NCBI GenBank assembly: GCA_027186245.1
Contig: CP114487.1
Location: forward strand, 3,167,501-3,231,500
DNA length: 64,000 bases
Direction of reading: 5' to 3'
DNA from: Coriaria nepalensis
Taxonomy: Eukaryota; Streptophyta; Magnoliopsida; Cucurbitales; Coriariaceae
Of the stretch, positions 51,159 to 63,875 are shown piece after piece. The stretch's first letter is position 1. Each line of letters starts with the position of its first letter. The translations under genes were made by a program, and so were the position numbers. Below the pieces are notes generated by a model. The model had not been told where the DNA came from. It saw only the letters and a program-made list of their open reading frames with translations, and did no database searches.

Positions 51159-51710
51159 TCAATAGGAATATGCGAATCGATGAACAACGCGATCCCTTAA
51201 GATTCCGTTATATAGAGCTGCCCTGTTCGCCGGCATTCCTCTGTTTCCACTGACATTACCTTTTAATTTCGTCGGCGAAGAAAATTTTATTGTTGAAGAA
51301 GACGACGATGATGACGATGAAGGAGAGGAAATGCCGACGGCATGTTGCCTCCGAAATTCTTCTCCATCTCCACTCGGATCGACCACATCATCTGCAAACT
51401 GGACCTTCTTCTTCTTCTTCTTCTTCTTCGTCGTCGTTTCCCTCTTTTTTCCCTCTGCAAAAAAGAAAACATCGATTTAAGCACATCAGAGTCCATTAGT
51501 TCGTGTAAAACCTTGCGCGATTCACGAAGCTGACTAGGTCTTACCGGAAGAAATACAAGATCGCAGAATAATCGGAGGCGAGGAGGAGGAGGAGGAGTCT
51601 TGGAGAGAAGATTTCTGGAGAAACGAAAGAAGAATTACAGTTCCTGAAACGGCAGCCATGGCTGTAGCTAAAGCCATCATCCCTTGAGAAGAACTCAACA
51701 TAGGAGACAT
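51159..51710 (-). CDS. Small plant protein of unknown function with N-terminal hydrophobic segment
   Basis: Two exons, 51710-51545 and 51454-51159, join through a split Glu codon (TCCG|GTAAG ... TGCAG|AGGG) to give 153 residues. The N-terminus (about residues 11-31, MMALATAMAAVSGTVILLSF) is hydrophobic and could anchor in or cross a membrane. A Ser run and the short motif LRSCISSEGKK follow. Then come eight Lys (65-72), VQFADDVVDPSGDGEEFRRQ (about 73-92), a second Ser run, and a conserved-looking tail ANRAALYNGILRDRV ending AYSY. The tail and the VQFADDVV block resemble a plant-specific family I have seen as 'uncharacterized protein'; I know no function. The reading frame in exon 2 was chosen by splice phase and that resemblance, since GAA/AAG repeats keep all three frames open there. 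Confidence 0.8.
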
Positions 51711-51834
51711 GGCGATGGATTTTGATTTTCTTTTCTTTTTTTGCAAGAAAATAATAATGGAGAAAGAAGGAATGAAAAATGGTGAAATGTGGGAAAAGTA
51801 AAGAGTGATTCAATGGGATTGGTGGAGAGTAGTC

Positions 51835-51842
51835 CTTTTATA
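51835..51842 (-). promoter_or_regulatory. TATA box of the 51.2-51.7 kb gene
   Basis: TATAAAAG on the minus strand lies 125-132 bases upstream of the ATG at 51710, within the usual range for a plant gene with a leader near 100 bases. Confidence 0.55.
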
Positions 51843-54671
51843 CTCGGAAGTTTTGACCCGTCCGGTTTAGTTTGTTGTGGAAGGTAACAATAATAAATAA
51901 ATAAAATAAATAAAATAATAATAATAATCAAATAATGAATTTTATTGGTTGTGGTTGTGCTCGAGAACCGCACGGAAGGATTGGTGAGAGATGACTTGAG
52001 CATTTAAAAGTGTCATTTTTCTAATTATTATTATTATAGTGATATAGTGAAAGTTGGGATAAAAAAAAATGACCTATAACGAATAAAGATGAATATTAAA
52101 TTAAATTTGCAATATATAATATGGTAACTAAAAAGTATAAAATTAGTGTTTATAAGTGACGACACTCTTACTATATTTCAATTAATGTTAAAAAAAGAAA
52201 ATCATAACTCAACTTTATGTAATATGGTGTTTCTACTAAATTCAATATAAAGTTTGATTCGATTAAATATGTTAGATATTTGTAATTTTAAAAAATAAAA
52301 TATAAAGTTTATATAACTATAAGATGTAAACAAAATTTAAGATTTAAGATGCTGAGAATGCAGATTTAAGAAGAAGAACCATTGTTATTCTCTTCTTGTC
52401 TCACCTCCTCTCTTTGGCATTGTGTTCCCTCCGACATTATCTTCCGACTAGCTCTGCGCCACGAAGAAAAATTTCCTTCGTTTGTGACTTCCTCATCGAA
52501 TCTCGGTATTATTTTAACTATGCTGATATGAATTTGTAATTATGGTTTGTATGCACTTTACATGTAATGTTTAAATAATTATTATATATAATTTAGTTAT
52601 TATATTACTCAAATTTCTTTATAAAGCCTCACTTAATTTATTGTAAGAGATTAAAATATATCATTATCATGTAATTTTGATAATTACTAAAAAAAAGGAA
52701 AAATAAAACAAATAATTTAGATAATATACATAAATTATAATATATTTTTATTATTCGAGATTTGAACTTCAATTTATATCAAAAAATTTATCCCTAAAAT
52801 TTAATTTTTTACTTATAAGATCGGATATCCACTCCGATACCTTAAAAATAGGTATCCATTTGCATTTGATTATATATAGTAGTATCTAATTTGATGCTCA
52901 AAATAGGATTTTAATATAAATATATTAAAAGAAATTATTTGAAAATCTAATTTTATACACCTGTATTTTTGTTTAATATGTTTTGCATCCCCTAAAATTT
53001 TATTTTTTACTGCATCCATTGATTATTATTGGATTGGTCCAAAGTTCTTTAAATTATATTGTTGAAAATAAAACATAAAAACTTATTTTTAAAATAAAAA
53101 TTCTAAAGTCTTAAAAGACTTTTTTTCTTTAGTAATAAAATAGACTTATTAATAAATTATTGATGTATGATTAGGTCCCCATTTAGGGCTTTAATATAGT
53201 CCATAAGTAAAGATCTAGATTCCAATAATGATCTAGTACTCTCAAGTAGAGATATGTGGTTATTGATTTACCAATAAAAAATGTACTCCATTAAAATTTT
53301 GAAGTGAAATTGAATCATGTTTATCTTAATTTCTACTTTTAATTATTTCGTTTTTTGATTTAGCATCTGATCAAAAATTTTGATTGTAGGAAGTAGTAGC
53401 TAAGGCAATAGTCATTTCCTAGTTCCTTTTCATACTTCTTTCTTTTGAGATTGTCTCAATCGTACGGTACTTGATCAAGTGAATGAGCCAATTATTAGTT
53501 CATTACGTTACGGTTTTTATTTTCGATCTACCATCCTTTTCGTTTGAGTTCTTATTCTCTTTTTTTTTTTTTTTTTTTTTTTCTTCTCTCACTAATCACA
53601 AGATATATATTTTGATCTTAGTGTCATGGTTATCTTTTTTTTTTTTTTTTAAATTAATAATAATTATAATAATTTGTTATGTGTCGTAATTTGATTGGTG
53701 GTTGCTATCAAAATTTGATTGAAGTTTGATGATTTAAGAGGATATTGTTAGATAAAAGAGAGGTGGGAAAATGACATGCACCATATAGAAGTTACGAGAG
53801 CTTAATTATTTCATTTTAAAATTTATTGAAAATCATAGTAGTTTGATTCATGTGACCTAATACAACTATATAATATATATATATATGATACTATTCATCC
53901 ATGCATGCTCAATAACATATGTTTCATGCCACATTTTTCTTATTTATCTGTCTTTATTAGTCATCAAGAACTACTCGGTTTTGAATTTTTAAAATTTTAA
54001 ATTATATATATATATATATAAGGGCTTGTTTTTGGGCCCTATAATGTATAAGTATGTATGATAATCTAAGTACCTACTACCTACCCTAATGGCAAAAGAC
54101 GCTCCTTTCCGATTTCCTCCTTAAAAAGTATCTTCGTAAGTTTTGGGACCAAAAGAATAAGAAAATTATTTACCGACATTCAAATTCCTTTTTGAGTTCC
54201 AAGAAATTGAAACACTGGCAGTACTATTCGATAAGGACCTAATGAGAAATCGGGATTAGGGCAAGCAAATAAATTAATGCTTTGAAAATTGAAATCTCAA
54301 CTTCACCAGATATATATGTTTTGGATAAGGAAGAACTTATTAATGGACCCTTCCGGATGCGTGCAAGTCAAGACAAGTAACCAACGTTTTGTGATTCAAC
54401 CTTAATTGCCATATTTTTTTAGCTTGTTTGTTTGTTTGTTTGTTTGTTTGTTTGTTTGAAGGTTTCAATTTCATGGTTTAAGATTAGCCCATCGGCAGCT
54501 CATTTAGAGCTAATAATATTGTTGTAGATCAAAGTAGAGTTTGTGCTTAACTACTTGAAGATGAGAGTGATATGCTATTATTATAGCTTGAAGTCATTGT
54601 TGACAGATAAGAAGAAAGCAAATTGCAATATAATTTACACACAAACAATCAATTCATCCGGTAATAACTTT
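51843..54671. other. Gene-free AT-rich interval
   Basis: No gene is supported. The interval contains T runs at about 53561-53582 and 53636-53650, TA runs (53874-53885, 54003-54020) and a GTTT microsatellite at 54423-54458. The last part is the 3' flank of the PLD gene. Confidence 0.5.
54423..54458. repeat. GTTT tetranucleotide microsatellite
   Basis: Eight to nine tandem GTTT units. Confidence 0.9.
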
Positions 54672-57462
54672 TTAAGTAGTGAGAATCGGTGGAAGCAGCT
54701 CAGTGTTAGCCCCACGAACTAGACCTTTAGTATCCGGGAAGAAGTGGGTTCCGGGCAAATCTCTGACCTCTCCATTTTCAGCTACACTAATGGGATAACT
54801 AAGCAAATGGCCCGGAAGATCTCGATCCAAGGTCTCCTCCGAACAATAGAGGTCCCAATAACTCTTGGCAATTTGATTCACTTTCCTAACACAATTCAAA
54901 CTTTCCGGTTGGAGAAAAACCTCGTCAATCGATCCCATGTGCTCATACCACAGTGCTATTCTAAATCCGTGTATTTGACCCCGAGCCGGGTTCTCTATAT
55001 TGATCGCTAGGTGATGTGGCTGGTGGGCCCCCATCGCAATCTCAGTGTCCCGAGCACCATCCATTGACCTTTGATTAATATTAGCCGATCCGATGATTAT
55101 ATATTCATCATCAACTGCATTAAATTTTTTTTTTTTTTATATAAAAAAACTCACATTTAGCTCTTAATAACATATCCAATATTTAACTATGTCAAATTAA
55201 GAAATACCAATCATCATCTTGGCATGAACATAGATCATGAACCGTCGTGCCTGCTGAGCTCTACTGTAATCAGTATGACGTTCGGGTTTTTCGGGCGGTT
55301 GGTATTCAACGCTCTTCTTTGTTTCCTTATTGCCGAGACAGAAAAATGACAAATAGTCATTAGGGTCTGCTTTGATTCCCTTCAATTCAATGGCTTTAGC
55401 TATATCACTATACATCATCTCCATTGTCTTCCTTTGCCAATTTAGTATCGCTTGAACCGAATGACTCTCGGGAACACCTTCCGGCCACATCGGAATGACT
55501 ACATAGACCATAAATCTCTCTCCCGCTTCTATCTTACTAACAATCTTCAACGACAATTCCTTCGGGATAAGTTGCACCGCACCAATTTTTTCCTCCACTT
55601 TAAAGTTGTCTTTATCCGAAGTAATCCACCCGTAAGAGCTTCCAAGAAAATACTGATTCTCAATGTAAATGAAGTTTTTTGCTCTTCTTATAGCATTGAT
55701 ATAACCGTCTTGAATGCTTCGATCTATAATGTTATCCTTCCAGCTGACAAGACCTTTCCTTGAAGCATCTTTAGGATCATCTGGAAATCCATATGCAGCT
55801 CCACCGTCGATCGATCTAAATAATTGCACATTCCATTTTTCTTGATCTTCAAGTAACGTATCTTGAGATGGAGCTATGAATATATGTTCATTTTCGGTTA
55901 ACCGAATAAGCAAATCACCCTTCCCGCCTTGCTTTCTCCATCTCTCCTCGAAATTGACCAAAACGTCCCAAGCAACCGGCCCTTCTAATTTGGAATGAAC
56001 ATCATGCCAAGGCTCTCTTGGTCCGCCTTTTTTAATTGAAGCATTTAAGAAATTGGGTTGATGAAAATCTTTGTTATGAGCTGTGTCTAGTGTACCGAAT
56101 ATGGAATGAAATGGAGTGTCATATCTCCCATCACAAAGATCAATCCCTCCAATAAAGCTCACGATCCTCCTCTTAGCAGATAATTCATCTGAAATTTCAC
56201 CGTCAACTATCACAATCTTTTGATGATGAGTGAAAATGGTGGAGACCTTTAAGTCTTGAACTATGCTCCCCCTATTATCTGGATATCTTGGGCATAAAAC
56301 ACAATGGACCGCTGTTTTATGGAAATAGGTTTCAGTATCTTCGTCATGAGTAGCCATTACTCCATCCAGTTTGAGTAACTTCAATGAAGTCCGATCGTCC
56401 CAAACAAGCATCAAGACCGTAACTCCTTCATTCGCCTTCTTTATAAGCAACTCTCCGAGGGTCAAACAAGTCATTCCTTTGCCGAACCTTTCCCTCTGTG
56501 GGTCTCGTAGTAAAGTTATTTTAGCATATATAGACCATCCCGTTATGTAAATCAAGTGCTTGGCATTAGAAATGGCATCAAATACATCTTCCCAACACCG
56601 CTTAGGGCTGTAATATTTCCCCTCAGAAAGTGAAATTTTCGGGAAGAACTCATTAGGGGTATGAGCATCTTGATAAAGTGTCACCCTACAACCATTTCTT
56701 TGCTTAAAATATGTGTAAGGAACTCCAGGAAAGTCACTAGTCTCAATCCCTTTCGACCAATTAGGATCTCGAGTGGCGTTGAAATATTGTAATTGCACGT
56801 GGAGTCTAGAGCCGGCATATTGAGATTTATGATTGGAGCCGATGATTGTGAGCCATTTGTCGATTTCTAGTCCTTCTAGTAGCTCTTCTGCAGGGATATG
56901 AGCTTGGCCGATCACTTTTGCCCCGACAGGTTGGCTTTCTTTGATTGAGAAGGTAACATGTGAAGCATTATGAGCAGTGTAAATGTGAAGCGACTCATTC
57001 CATTGATGATTTCCATGTTCTTGTGCTTGCAGCCTGGTCCGGCCCACTCTTGCATTTCCGATATCGATTGTTATATAAACTTTTAAAGTACACTTTCTTT
57101 TAATTCTATCACTATAATCTATGTTCTTAGTTATCTGCAATACATAAATTAAAGTCACTTGGGCATGTTCTAAGGAGCATTTCGAAAAAAATTCGGGGAA
57201 TGCAATGTTGAGGCTTAGGTACTATCTAAGAAAGATGAAGATCGTTCTTCTTCTATTTTCTTCTCTTTTAGTGATCTTAATCTGCTAACAACGATTAAAA
57301 CTGATAATATATGAAAATTCAAGAAATGGAAAATTTAATGAGTACCTTGCAGAAGAAATTGCAGCAACTTCCTGATGATGAAGCCCTATCGATCTCAAGG
57401 ATCTTCACGTGCAGTTTTCCATGAAGCAAAACTGTTCTTGCCTTTTCTCTTTCTCCCCCCAT
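54672..57462 (-). CDS. PLDALPHA3: Phospholipase D alpha, probable PLDalpha3
   Basis: Three exons, 57462-57346, 57134-55208 and 55114-54672, join in frame (TGCAAG|GTACTC ... TTGCAG|ATAACT; ATTG|GTATTT ... ATGCAG|TTGATG) to give 828 residues; the family is usually 800-820. Phospholipase D hydrolyses phosphatidylcholine and similar lipids to phosphatidic acid. An N-terminal C2 calcium/lipid-binding domain spans about residues 12-165 ([15 protein letters not shown] ... ATRDPNW). Two HKD catalytic motifs follow: His343-Lys345-Asp350 (HHQKIVIVD) and His676-Lys678-Asp683 (HAKMMIVDD). The conserved [10 protein letters not shown] block lies between them and LLPPILTT ends the protein. The last motif spans the second intron. 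Assignment to PLDalpha3, which acts in osmotic and salt stress in Arabidopsis, rests on overall wording and on the neighbouring EBF and DUF4050-like genes. PLDalpha1/2 are the alternatives. Confidence 0.93.
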
Positions 57463-57946
57463 ATATCTCGATTGGAACAGAAAATGAATCGAGAAACAAA
57501 AATGAAAAGACTACCAAAATTGTGACAAATGCTGTTGAAGTAATATTTGATCTTTCCAGGAAATTTACAAGTATGAAATGCCAGAGAAAAGAAAATTCAA
57601 ACTATCCCTTGAAAAGGACGGGTTGAAGAAAGTGACAATAAAGTAATCTGAAATTTTCTTGCAGGTAGCTAGCGTTTTTCTTTTTTCTGATTGTAAGTTT
57701 GGTCTGGCGCCAATAAGATGCTTCCATACTAAGATTTCCAACGACCAGTAGTTCTTTCTTCACTGACTGGTGGGTGGCAGGAAAATTCCACTGTAGTTTC
57801 CCGGGAAAGTAGTTTATAGACCACTAGTTTCATTTAGCTGTCACAATTTTTCATATATTGTAAAATACTTTTTTTCTTTTTATACTAATCATATTGCAAT
57901 AATCGTATTCGTTTATATTGTGAAAAACGCATGCACCTGCTACTTT

Positions 57947-58015
<69 letters not shown>

Positions 58016-58991
58016 TATAATTAACAATAGGGTTAATATATTTTAGGCAATGTACGGTTTAACTTTTATGTAATTCGTTAGTGTAATTTCTAAATAACTT
58101 TTAGCCTGTCGTCAAAATAAGTTTTTTTTGTAGTTTTTCTTTTTATTTTGTTCAAACGCTGACCTGATAAATTTTTTAATACATTAACGTGAATGATACG
58201 ATGATATATGTAAATCTAAATATTAATAATAAAAACTTAAAGAGTATAAATTCGATTAAAATTATTTACTTTCTTTTTAATTTTACCCCAATAACTTATA
58301 TATTTATTATTTTCTCCCCTGAATTATTATTATTTTCTCATTTTTCTAGCACAACCCTCCATCAATGGATGTCTCGAGTTCAGAACTTTGAGCTTATTTT
58401 CGAGTTTTGGTGGAAAAATGAAAAAAGAAAAATTTAATGGAGAAAATTATAAATATATAAACCATGGAACAAAAATATAAAAAAAGTAAATAATTTGCAT
58501 TGAATTTATTGTCATTAATTTTTTTATTGTTGATATGGCTCTAGATTTATATGTGTCTCATATCATTTATATTAATATGTTAAAAATTTATTACATCAAT
58601 ATTAGTGATTTAAAAGAAATCAAAAAGATTAAAAAATTTAATTTTAATAATATATTAACTAAAACTTTTATTGGATTATATAAAAATTGTACAGAGATTA
58701 AAAATATAATTAATTATAAATAATAATAATAATAATAAGAAAATGATTAGCTTTATGCTACAACATGGGTTTGTGGATTGCTCTGAGCTTTTCATGTTCC
58801 ATGATTTTTTTATTTTTCGTCATAGGCTTATATGCTAATTGAGGACTCGTTTCTTTTTCTTTTTCCTTTAATAAAAAGGAAAATTGAAAGAGTTCTTTTT
58901 CTTTCATCTATTTCACTTTTTAACAAACATATATGAAAGATTAGAAGGGATAAATATATTGTTTTTCTTGCTTATATTAGGTTACACAGAT

Positions 58992-59022
<31 letters not shown>

Positions 59023-59140
59023 GTAATAGTGCAATTATTATTATACTCTTTCATCTTTCTGCAAGCGAAACTGGAAAATGAACAATGAGTCTGGAACGAA
59101 GAACTTGGAACCTAGCACAAAATAAACTTTTAGTTAGAGC
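57463..59140. other. Intergenic interval upstream of PLD
   Basis: No gene is supported. The part near 57463-57850 would hold the PLD promoter and leader. An AAT microsatellite (57948-58013) and a TA/TATATA run (58994-59021) follow, in AT-rich DNA. Confidence 0.5.
57948..58013. repeat. AAT trinucleotide microsatellite
   Basis: About 22 uninterrupted AAT units. Confidence 0.95.
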
Positions 59141-60500
59141 ATTGGCTATTTGGTCAGCGGTGGAGAGGTATCGAATAGTGAGAGGTATCGAACAGTGAGC
59201 AAGCACATTGAGACTAGATCCTGTATGAAGTGCACATCAATTTCAATGTGTTTAGTTTGAATATTGAGTACCGGGTTGGCAGCAAGGTAAGTGGCACCCA
59301 CATTGTCACACCAGAGAGTAGGGGTAGTGGCAATGAGTACATGGAGTCCGGCAAGGAGGAAGGAAAGCCACTGAAGTTTAGCAGCGGCGAGAGCAACAAC
59401 ACGGTATTCAGACTCCGTATTGGATCGAGCCACAGTCGGTTTCTTTTTAGAGACCTAGCCGAGAAGATTACCTCCAAGGAAAATACAGGAACTCCTGGTA
59501 GATCGGCGATCATCCAGATAGCTAGCCCAATCAGCATTAAAGAATGCTTCTAAAGTGACGTAGGCAGACTTAGTGATGTGAAGCCCATGTGAGATCGTAC
59601 CTTTTAGATAGCGGAGAATCCGTTTGACAGCAATCCAATGATCATCAGTTGGAGAGTGTAAACATTGAGCAAATTTATTAATAGAGAATTAAATATTGGG
59701 ACGAGTAAGAGTAGCATACTAAAGAGCTCTAACAATACTACGATAAATGGAGGGATCAGAGAGGGGATCACTAGACAGACAAGACAGTTGATGCCCATCA
59801 ATTACGGGTATGGGGAACATTTTCTTTAGTCAAGTCGGTTCGTTTGAGGAGATCAGCAATGTAGCCGGATTGGGTGAGAAGTAGTGCAATGAATGTATGG
59901 GGTAGCTTCAATGCTAAGAAAATACCATAGAGTACTAAGATCCTTTAAGTGAAAGGAGTTGTTGAGGGCAGATATAAGGTTGGAAAGAGTAACAACATCA
60001 TTACCGGTAATAATTATGTTGTCAACATAAACCAATATGTAACAGATAGAAGCACCATGCTTGCGAGTGAAGAGAGAGGAATCCGAGGGGGAACCGAAAA
60101 ATCCAAGGTCAAGAAGGAGGTGGGTGAGCTGATGAAACTGTGCCCAAGGATCATGTTTTAAGCCATAGAGGGCCTTCTTGAGACAACAAACTCGATTGGA
60201 AAATTTAGAATCTACAAAATCAGGGGGTTAAGACATGTATACCTCGTTTGCAAGAGTTCCATGAAGGAACGCATTGTCGACATCAATCTACCTGATAGAC
60301 CATTCATGGGAAGCAACAATAAAAAAGACTGTATGAATAGTGGTCGGTTTGACAATCTGGCTGAAATGGCCTGAGTAGTTGACGTCAGTGGCTTGATGAT
60401 AGCCCTTCGCCATTAACTGGGCCTAATAGCGAAGAACATAGCCATCCATATACTTCTTGATGCGGAAGACCCACTTGCACCCAACTAGGTTGGGAATGGT
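59141..60500 (-). mobile_element. Ty1/Copia polyprotein fragment (RT to RNase H), minus strand
   Basis: From right to left: GCKWVFRIKKYMDG (start of reverse transcriptase), DVDNAFLHGTL, CCLKKALYGLKHDPWAQF, ILVYVDNIIITGNDV (YVDD changed to YVDN), LSTLWYFLSIEA, then RNase H with NTESEYRVVALAAAKLQWL, LWCDNVGATYL and TKHIEIDVHFIQ. Several stops interrupt it. Integrase, gag and LTRs are missing. It is a different Copia family from the copies at 7-10 and 39-42 kb. Confidence 0.8.
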
Positions 60501-61570
60501 ACAATACTATTTGTCTTGCTTTACTTGATATTTGATATTCAAATTCTAAAGTTTATTCTTCACTCTTTATCTATTGTCATGAGTCTATGATTTCCTATTT
60601 CTAGTATATGTGGATGATCTAATTATTACGAGTAATAACAACTCTTTTATGCAATATATTACTCATAAGCTCAATAACAAGTACTCTATTAAGGAAATGG
60701 GTTCATTGAGTTGCTTTTTAGGTATTAAGGTGATCTTTACAAGCTTGGGTCTATTTCTTTTGCAACATAAAATATATCAGGGATCCATTGAATAAAACCA
60801 ACATAGATGCAACCAAAGCATGTCACTACTCCAATGTCTACCTCACATCCTCTTATTCTATTAGATGGTATGGCCTGCTGTTTATATCATTGAATATTGC
60901 CGCGTGATTGGTTCTCTTTAATACTTATCGCTCACGCATCATGATATTTACTTCATCGTCAGTAAACTCTCACAATTTATGCACAGACCTACATAAACTC
61001 ATTGGCATCCATTAAGCGCTTACTACAATACTTAAAGCATACTATATTTCATGGTATTATTTTTAAAAAGCTACTTTTTCTATACTTCGTGCCTATTCTG
61101 GTGCTGATTGGGAGGAAAATCTGGACGATTGAAGCTCAATATCTGCATATGTTATATTTCTCAGCTCAACTCCGATAACTTAGAGTTCCAAATTAAAAGC
61201 AACATGTTGCAGCTCGTTCATCCATTAAAGTTGAGTATCGAGCACTTGCCCTTATAACATTTGAAACAATATGGCTTAAAATTTTGCTTGCTATACTGCA
61301 TTTCAAATTGCCACAAACACCAACCTTACTATGTGAAAATCTGGGCGCCACCCACTTAAGCTTCAGTCATGTTCAACAGTCCTAAATGAAACATATACAA
61401 ATAGATCTTCACATTGTTTGGGACTTAGTTAGGAAAAGGAAACTTCTAATTCATCATGTGAACACTCAAAATCAGTTAGGAGATCTCCAAACAAAGCCTA
61501 TGTCTCGACCTCAAACTCTTCTCTTATGTTCTAAGATTGGCATCACCGATGGTGGCTCAATCCTGTGAGG
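60501..61570 (+). mobile_element. Ty1/Copia polyprotein fragment (RT tail to RNase H), plus strand
   Basis: Plus strand: LFLVYVDDLIITSNNNSFM with an intact YVDD, INNKYSIKEMGSLSCFLGIK, then RNase H with SIKVEYRALALITFETIWL, LLCENLGATHLSFSH, MKHIQIDLHIVWDLV and GDLQTKPMS. Frameshifts occur between the blocks. It meets the opposite-strand fragment near 60500. No LTR was identified with confidence. Confidence 0.78.
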
Positions 61571-62560
61571 GTGTATAAGGACCTTAGATGATTCTACCAA
61601 CACACAATCATCCATTATCAAAGATAGTAATTATTGTCATAAAGATAGCATGACACATGAAGTAAATTAAGGGAAACTACATCTCAATCATATGTAAGAG
61701 TTTAGGCATTTTTCAATTCACATTTACTTTGTATATTGTGTATATACACATAAGTCTTACCTAATACAATTGTGTTGAGTTCTGCAAATATTCAGTTCTT
61801 GTAGAATGAAATCCCCGTTGTCCGGTGATAGATTTCTGGTGGAAGTTAGTTAGTGGTAGAGGATGTAACATCGGCTATGAGAGAGAGAGAGAGGGAGAGA
61901 TTAACAATTTAATTCTTTGATGCCAGCGGTAGTTGTGGCGGAGACTAGTGGTAGCGGTAACAGAGGAGGGTGGTGGCAGCCGGTGGGGTGTAAATGGAAA
62001 AGATATGAAAATAAATAAATAAATAAAGTTAAAAATTACCAAATTTAAATTAAAGGGGATAAAACATAAACAAAAAATCTTAAGTTAGTCAAATTTAGAA
62101 TTTTAATAGTCACTTAATTGTAATTTGATATGTACATGATCATTACATCTATATTTAACATAAATGAGGTTCATAATTTAAATTTAAAATTAGAGTGATC
62201 GTTATAGGTACCAGATGTTTTAAGTATTCATTTCCATTTGTGCTAAATTTTTGGGCTTATCCTAGTTTCACCATTAAACTATCAATTTTTGTCTTTTAGA
62301 TAAATGGATTGAAATTCTTGAGTTTAGACTCTATATCTAGGGGTTAGAGTTATTAAATTCAGGGGTGAAGAAACCCTAATCCACATTAATATCTTTGTTC
62401 TAAAATAATATATGTCTATGTAATTGTTAACTACTTAACTTATTAAACCATTTCCTCCTTCCTCTAGTCCTTTTAGAGTCAGTGAGTTTTTTCGAAAAAA
62501 TAAATTTGAATCCCGAAAATATTTTTGATGATTCGAATTCCAACCTTCACTTTGGAAGTA
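61571..62560. other. Gene-free interval
   Basis: No gene is supported. It contains a short GA run near 61881-61903, a GGT-rich stretch at about 61925-61990, and otherwise AT-rich DNA. Confidence 0.45.
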
Positions 62561-63370
62561 ATATTGGGTGTTCAAAACTTTTAAGTTAAAAATTTTTTCC
62601 GAGGGTAGTGAGTTAATAGATTTGGAAAGAAAGAGATATAAAGTTGAGTTATTGTCTAATTGTCTACCTACATCTACGGTGGATGCTATTTTTAATACAC
62701 CCTTCCTATGCTTTCTAGAGGTGACATTTCTATTTTTCCTTTTAGATATGAGGGTTGTTATACAGTGAAATTAAGGTATGATCAAATTAAGTAGAACAAA
62801 CAAAAAATATTCAAGTTATTAAACCATTGTCATCAGTTATCGCTAGTAAGAAATTGTGGAGTTTGATTTGATGTTTACTTATTTTTATCTCTCAAGATTA
62901 AGCACTTTTTCGAGCATGAATTTTCTAGGGCTTTAGCTTCTAATCTGTCTTTGTAAAAAAAAAAAAAGCTTAAGCCTTCTCTTGTTTGTGAAATTTGTGG
63001 AGCGGAGGTAGAATCAGTGGAGCATCAGTTGCTGCTCTACTCTTGAACTAGTTATGCTTGGTAAGGTGGTTCCTTGGACCTCTGGATTAAAAAAAAAAAG
63101 ATTTCTAGTGTTACTATTTGATTCCTCGATCTTCTAAACCATATTGAGATTAAATCTCAAAAACCTTTTTAGTCTTACATTGTCCTTATTTATTGGAAAA
63201 TTTGGAAAGTAATTCTCCTTTTAATGCTCTTTCGGTGATTCAAATGGTTAGTGTTAATTTTTATGGATTTTCTAAAGTGTGACTTCATGGGTCTATTTCT
63301 GAATTTAGTGAGGAGTTACCTTTAAAGGTTGTTCATTGGGTCCTCTTTTATCTTAGTTGGTAGAAAATTA
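62560..63370 (+). mobile_element. Non-LTR (LINE-type) retrotransposon relic
   Basis: The plus strand carries a degenerate zf-RVT region, the zinc-binding domain after reverse transcriptase in plant LINEs. VCEICGAEVESVEHQLLLYS at about 62987-63046 matches the pattern 'C..C....E...H....C', with the final Cys changed. It is preceded by RALASNLSL near 62930-62958 and followed by YWKIWK and the SVIQMVSVNFYGFSKV-like tail. Stops are frequent. No reverse transcriptase core or poly-A tail was found. Confidence 0.55.
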
Positions 63371-63760
63371 AAAGTTCGGATTGAATGATGTTCGGATTGC
63401 ACAACACCTATATAGCCCATACAATTCTGGCCGTCCATATAGATCTTGTGTCCCTGGGCAAGCCACATCGCCCATAGACGAATTACATTTAATAACATTC
63501 GGGTTACCGCGTTTAACCCGGTGACCTGCGTGTTTTTTAATTTTTTTTTCTTTCCACCCCGGCTCCTTCCTTCTATTTTCTTTTCTTTCTTTCGTACCCC
63601 CCTCTCTAGTAACGCACCTTCGAAGCTTCATTTTAACCTCCATATGAACCCATTCAAGCTCACAAACTCATTGAAAGTCACGAACCCAGTCTCTATCGAA
63701 AACAAACCTAGTGCATTTTGAAAATCCTCGATGACTTGAATTGGTAGGAAATATGAAATT
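63371..63760. other. Gene-free interval
   Basis: A less AT-rich segment with short open frames on both strands. None shows a recognisable domain. Confidence 0.4.
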
Positions 63761-63872
63761 ACCGACATGTGAGATGTCGCTCTTAGATGCACAGACAGAT
63801 ATGTGAGATGTCGCTCTTAGATGCACATGCTGACATGTGAGTTATCCATTTGAGATGCATAACCGACATGTA
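63761..63872. repeat. 34-bp tandem repeat, about three units
   Basis: Units begin ACCGACATGTGAGATG (63761), ACAGATATGTGAGATG (63795) and CTGACATGTGAGTTAT (63829), with a final partial ACCGACATGT. The first two are almost identical over TGTGAGATGTCGCTCTTAGA. Confidence 0.85.
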
Positions 63873-63875
63873 AAA

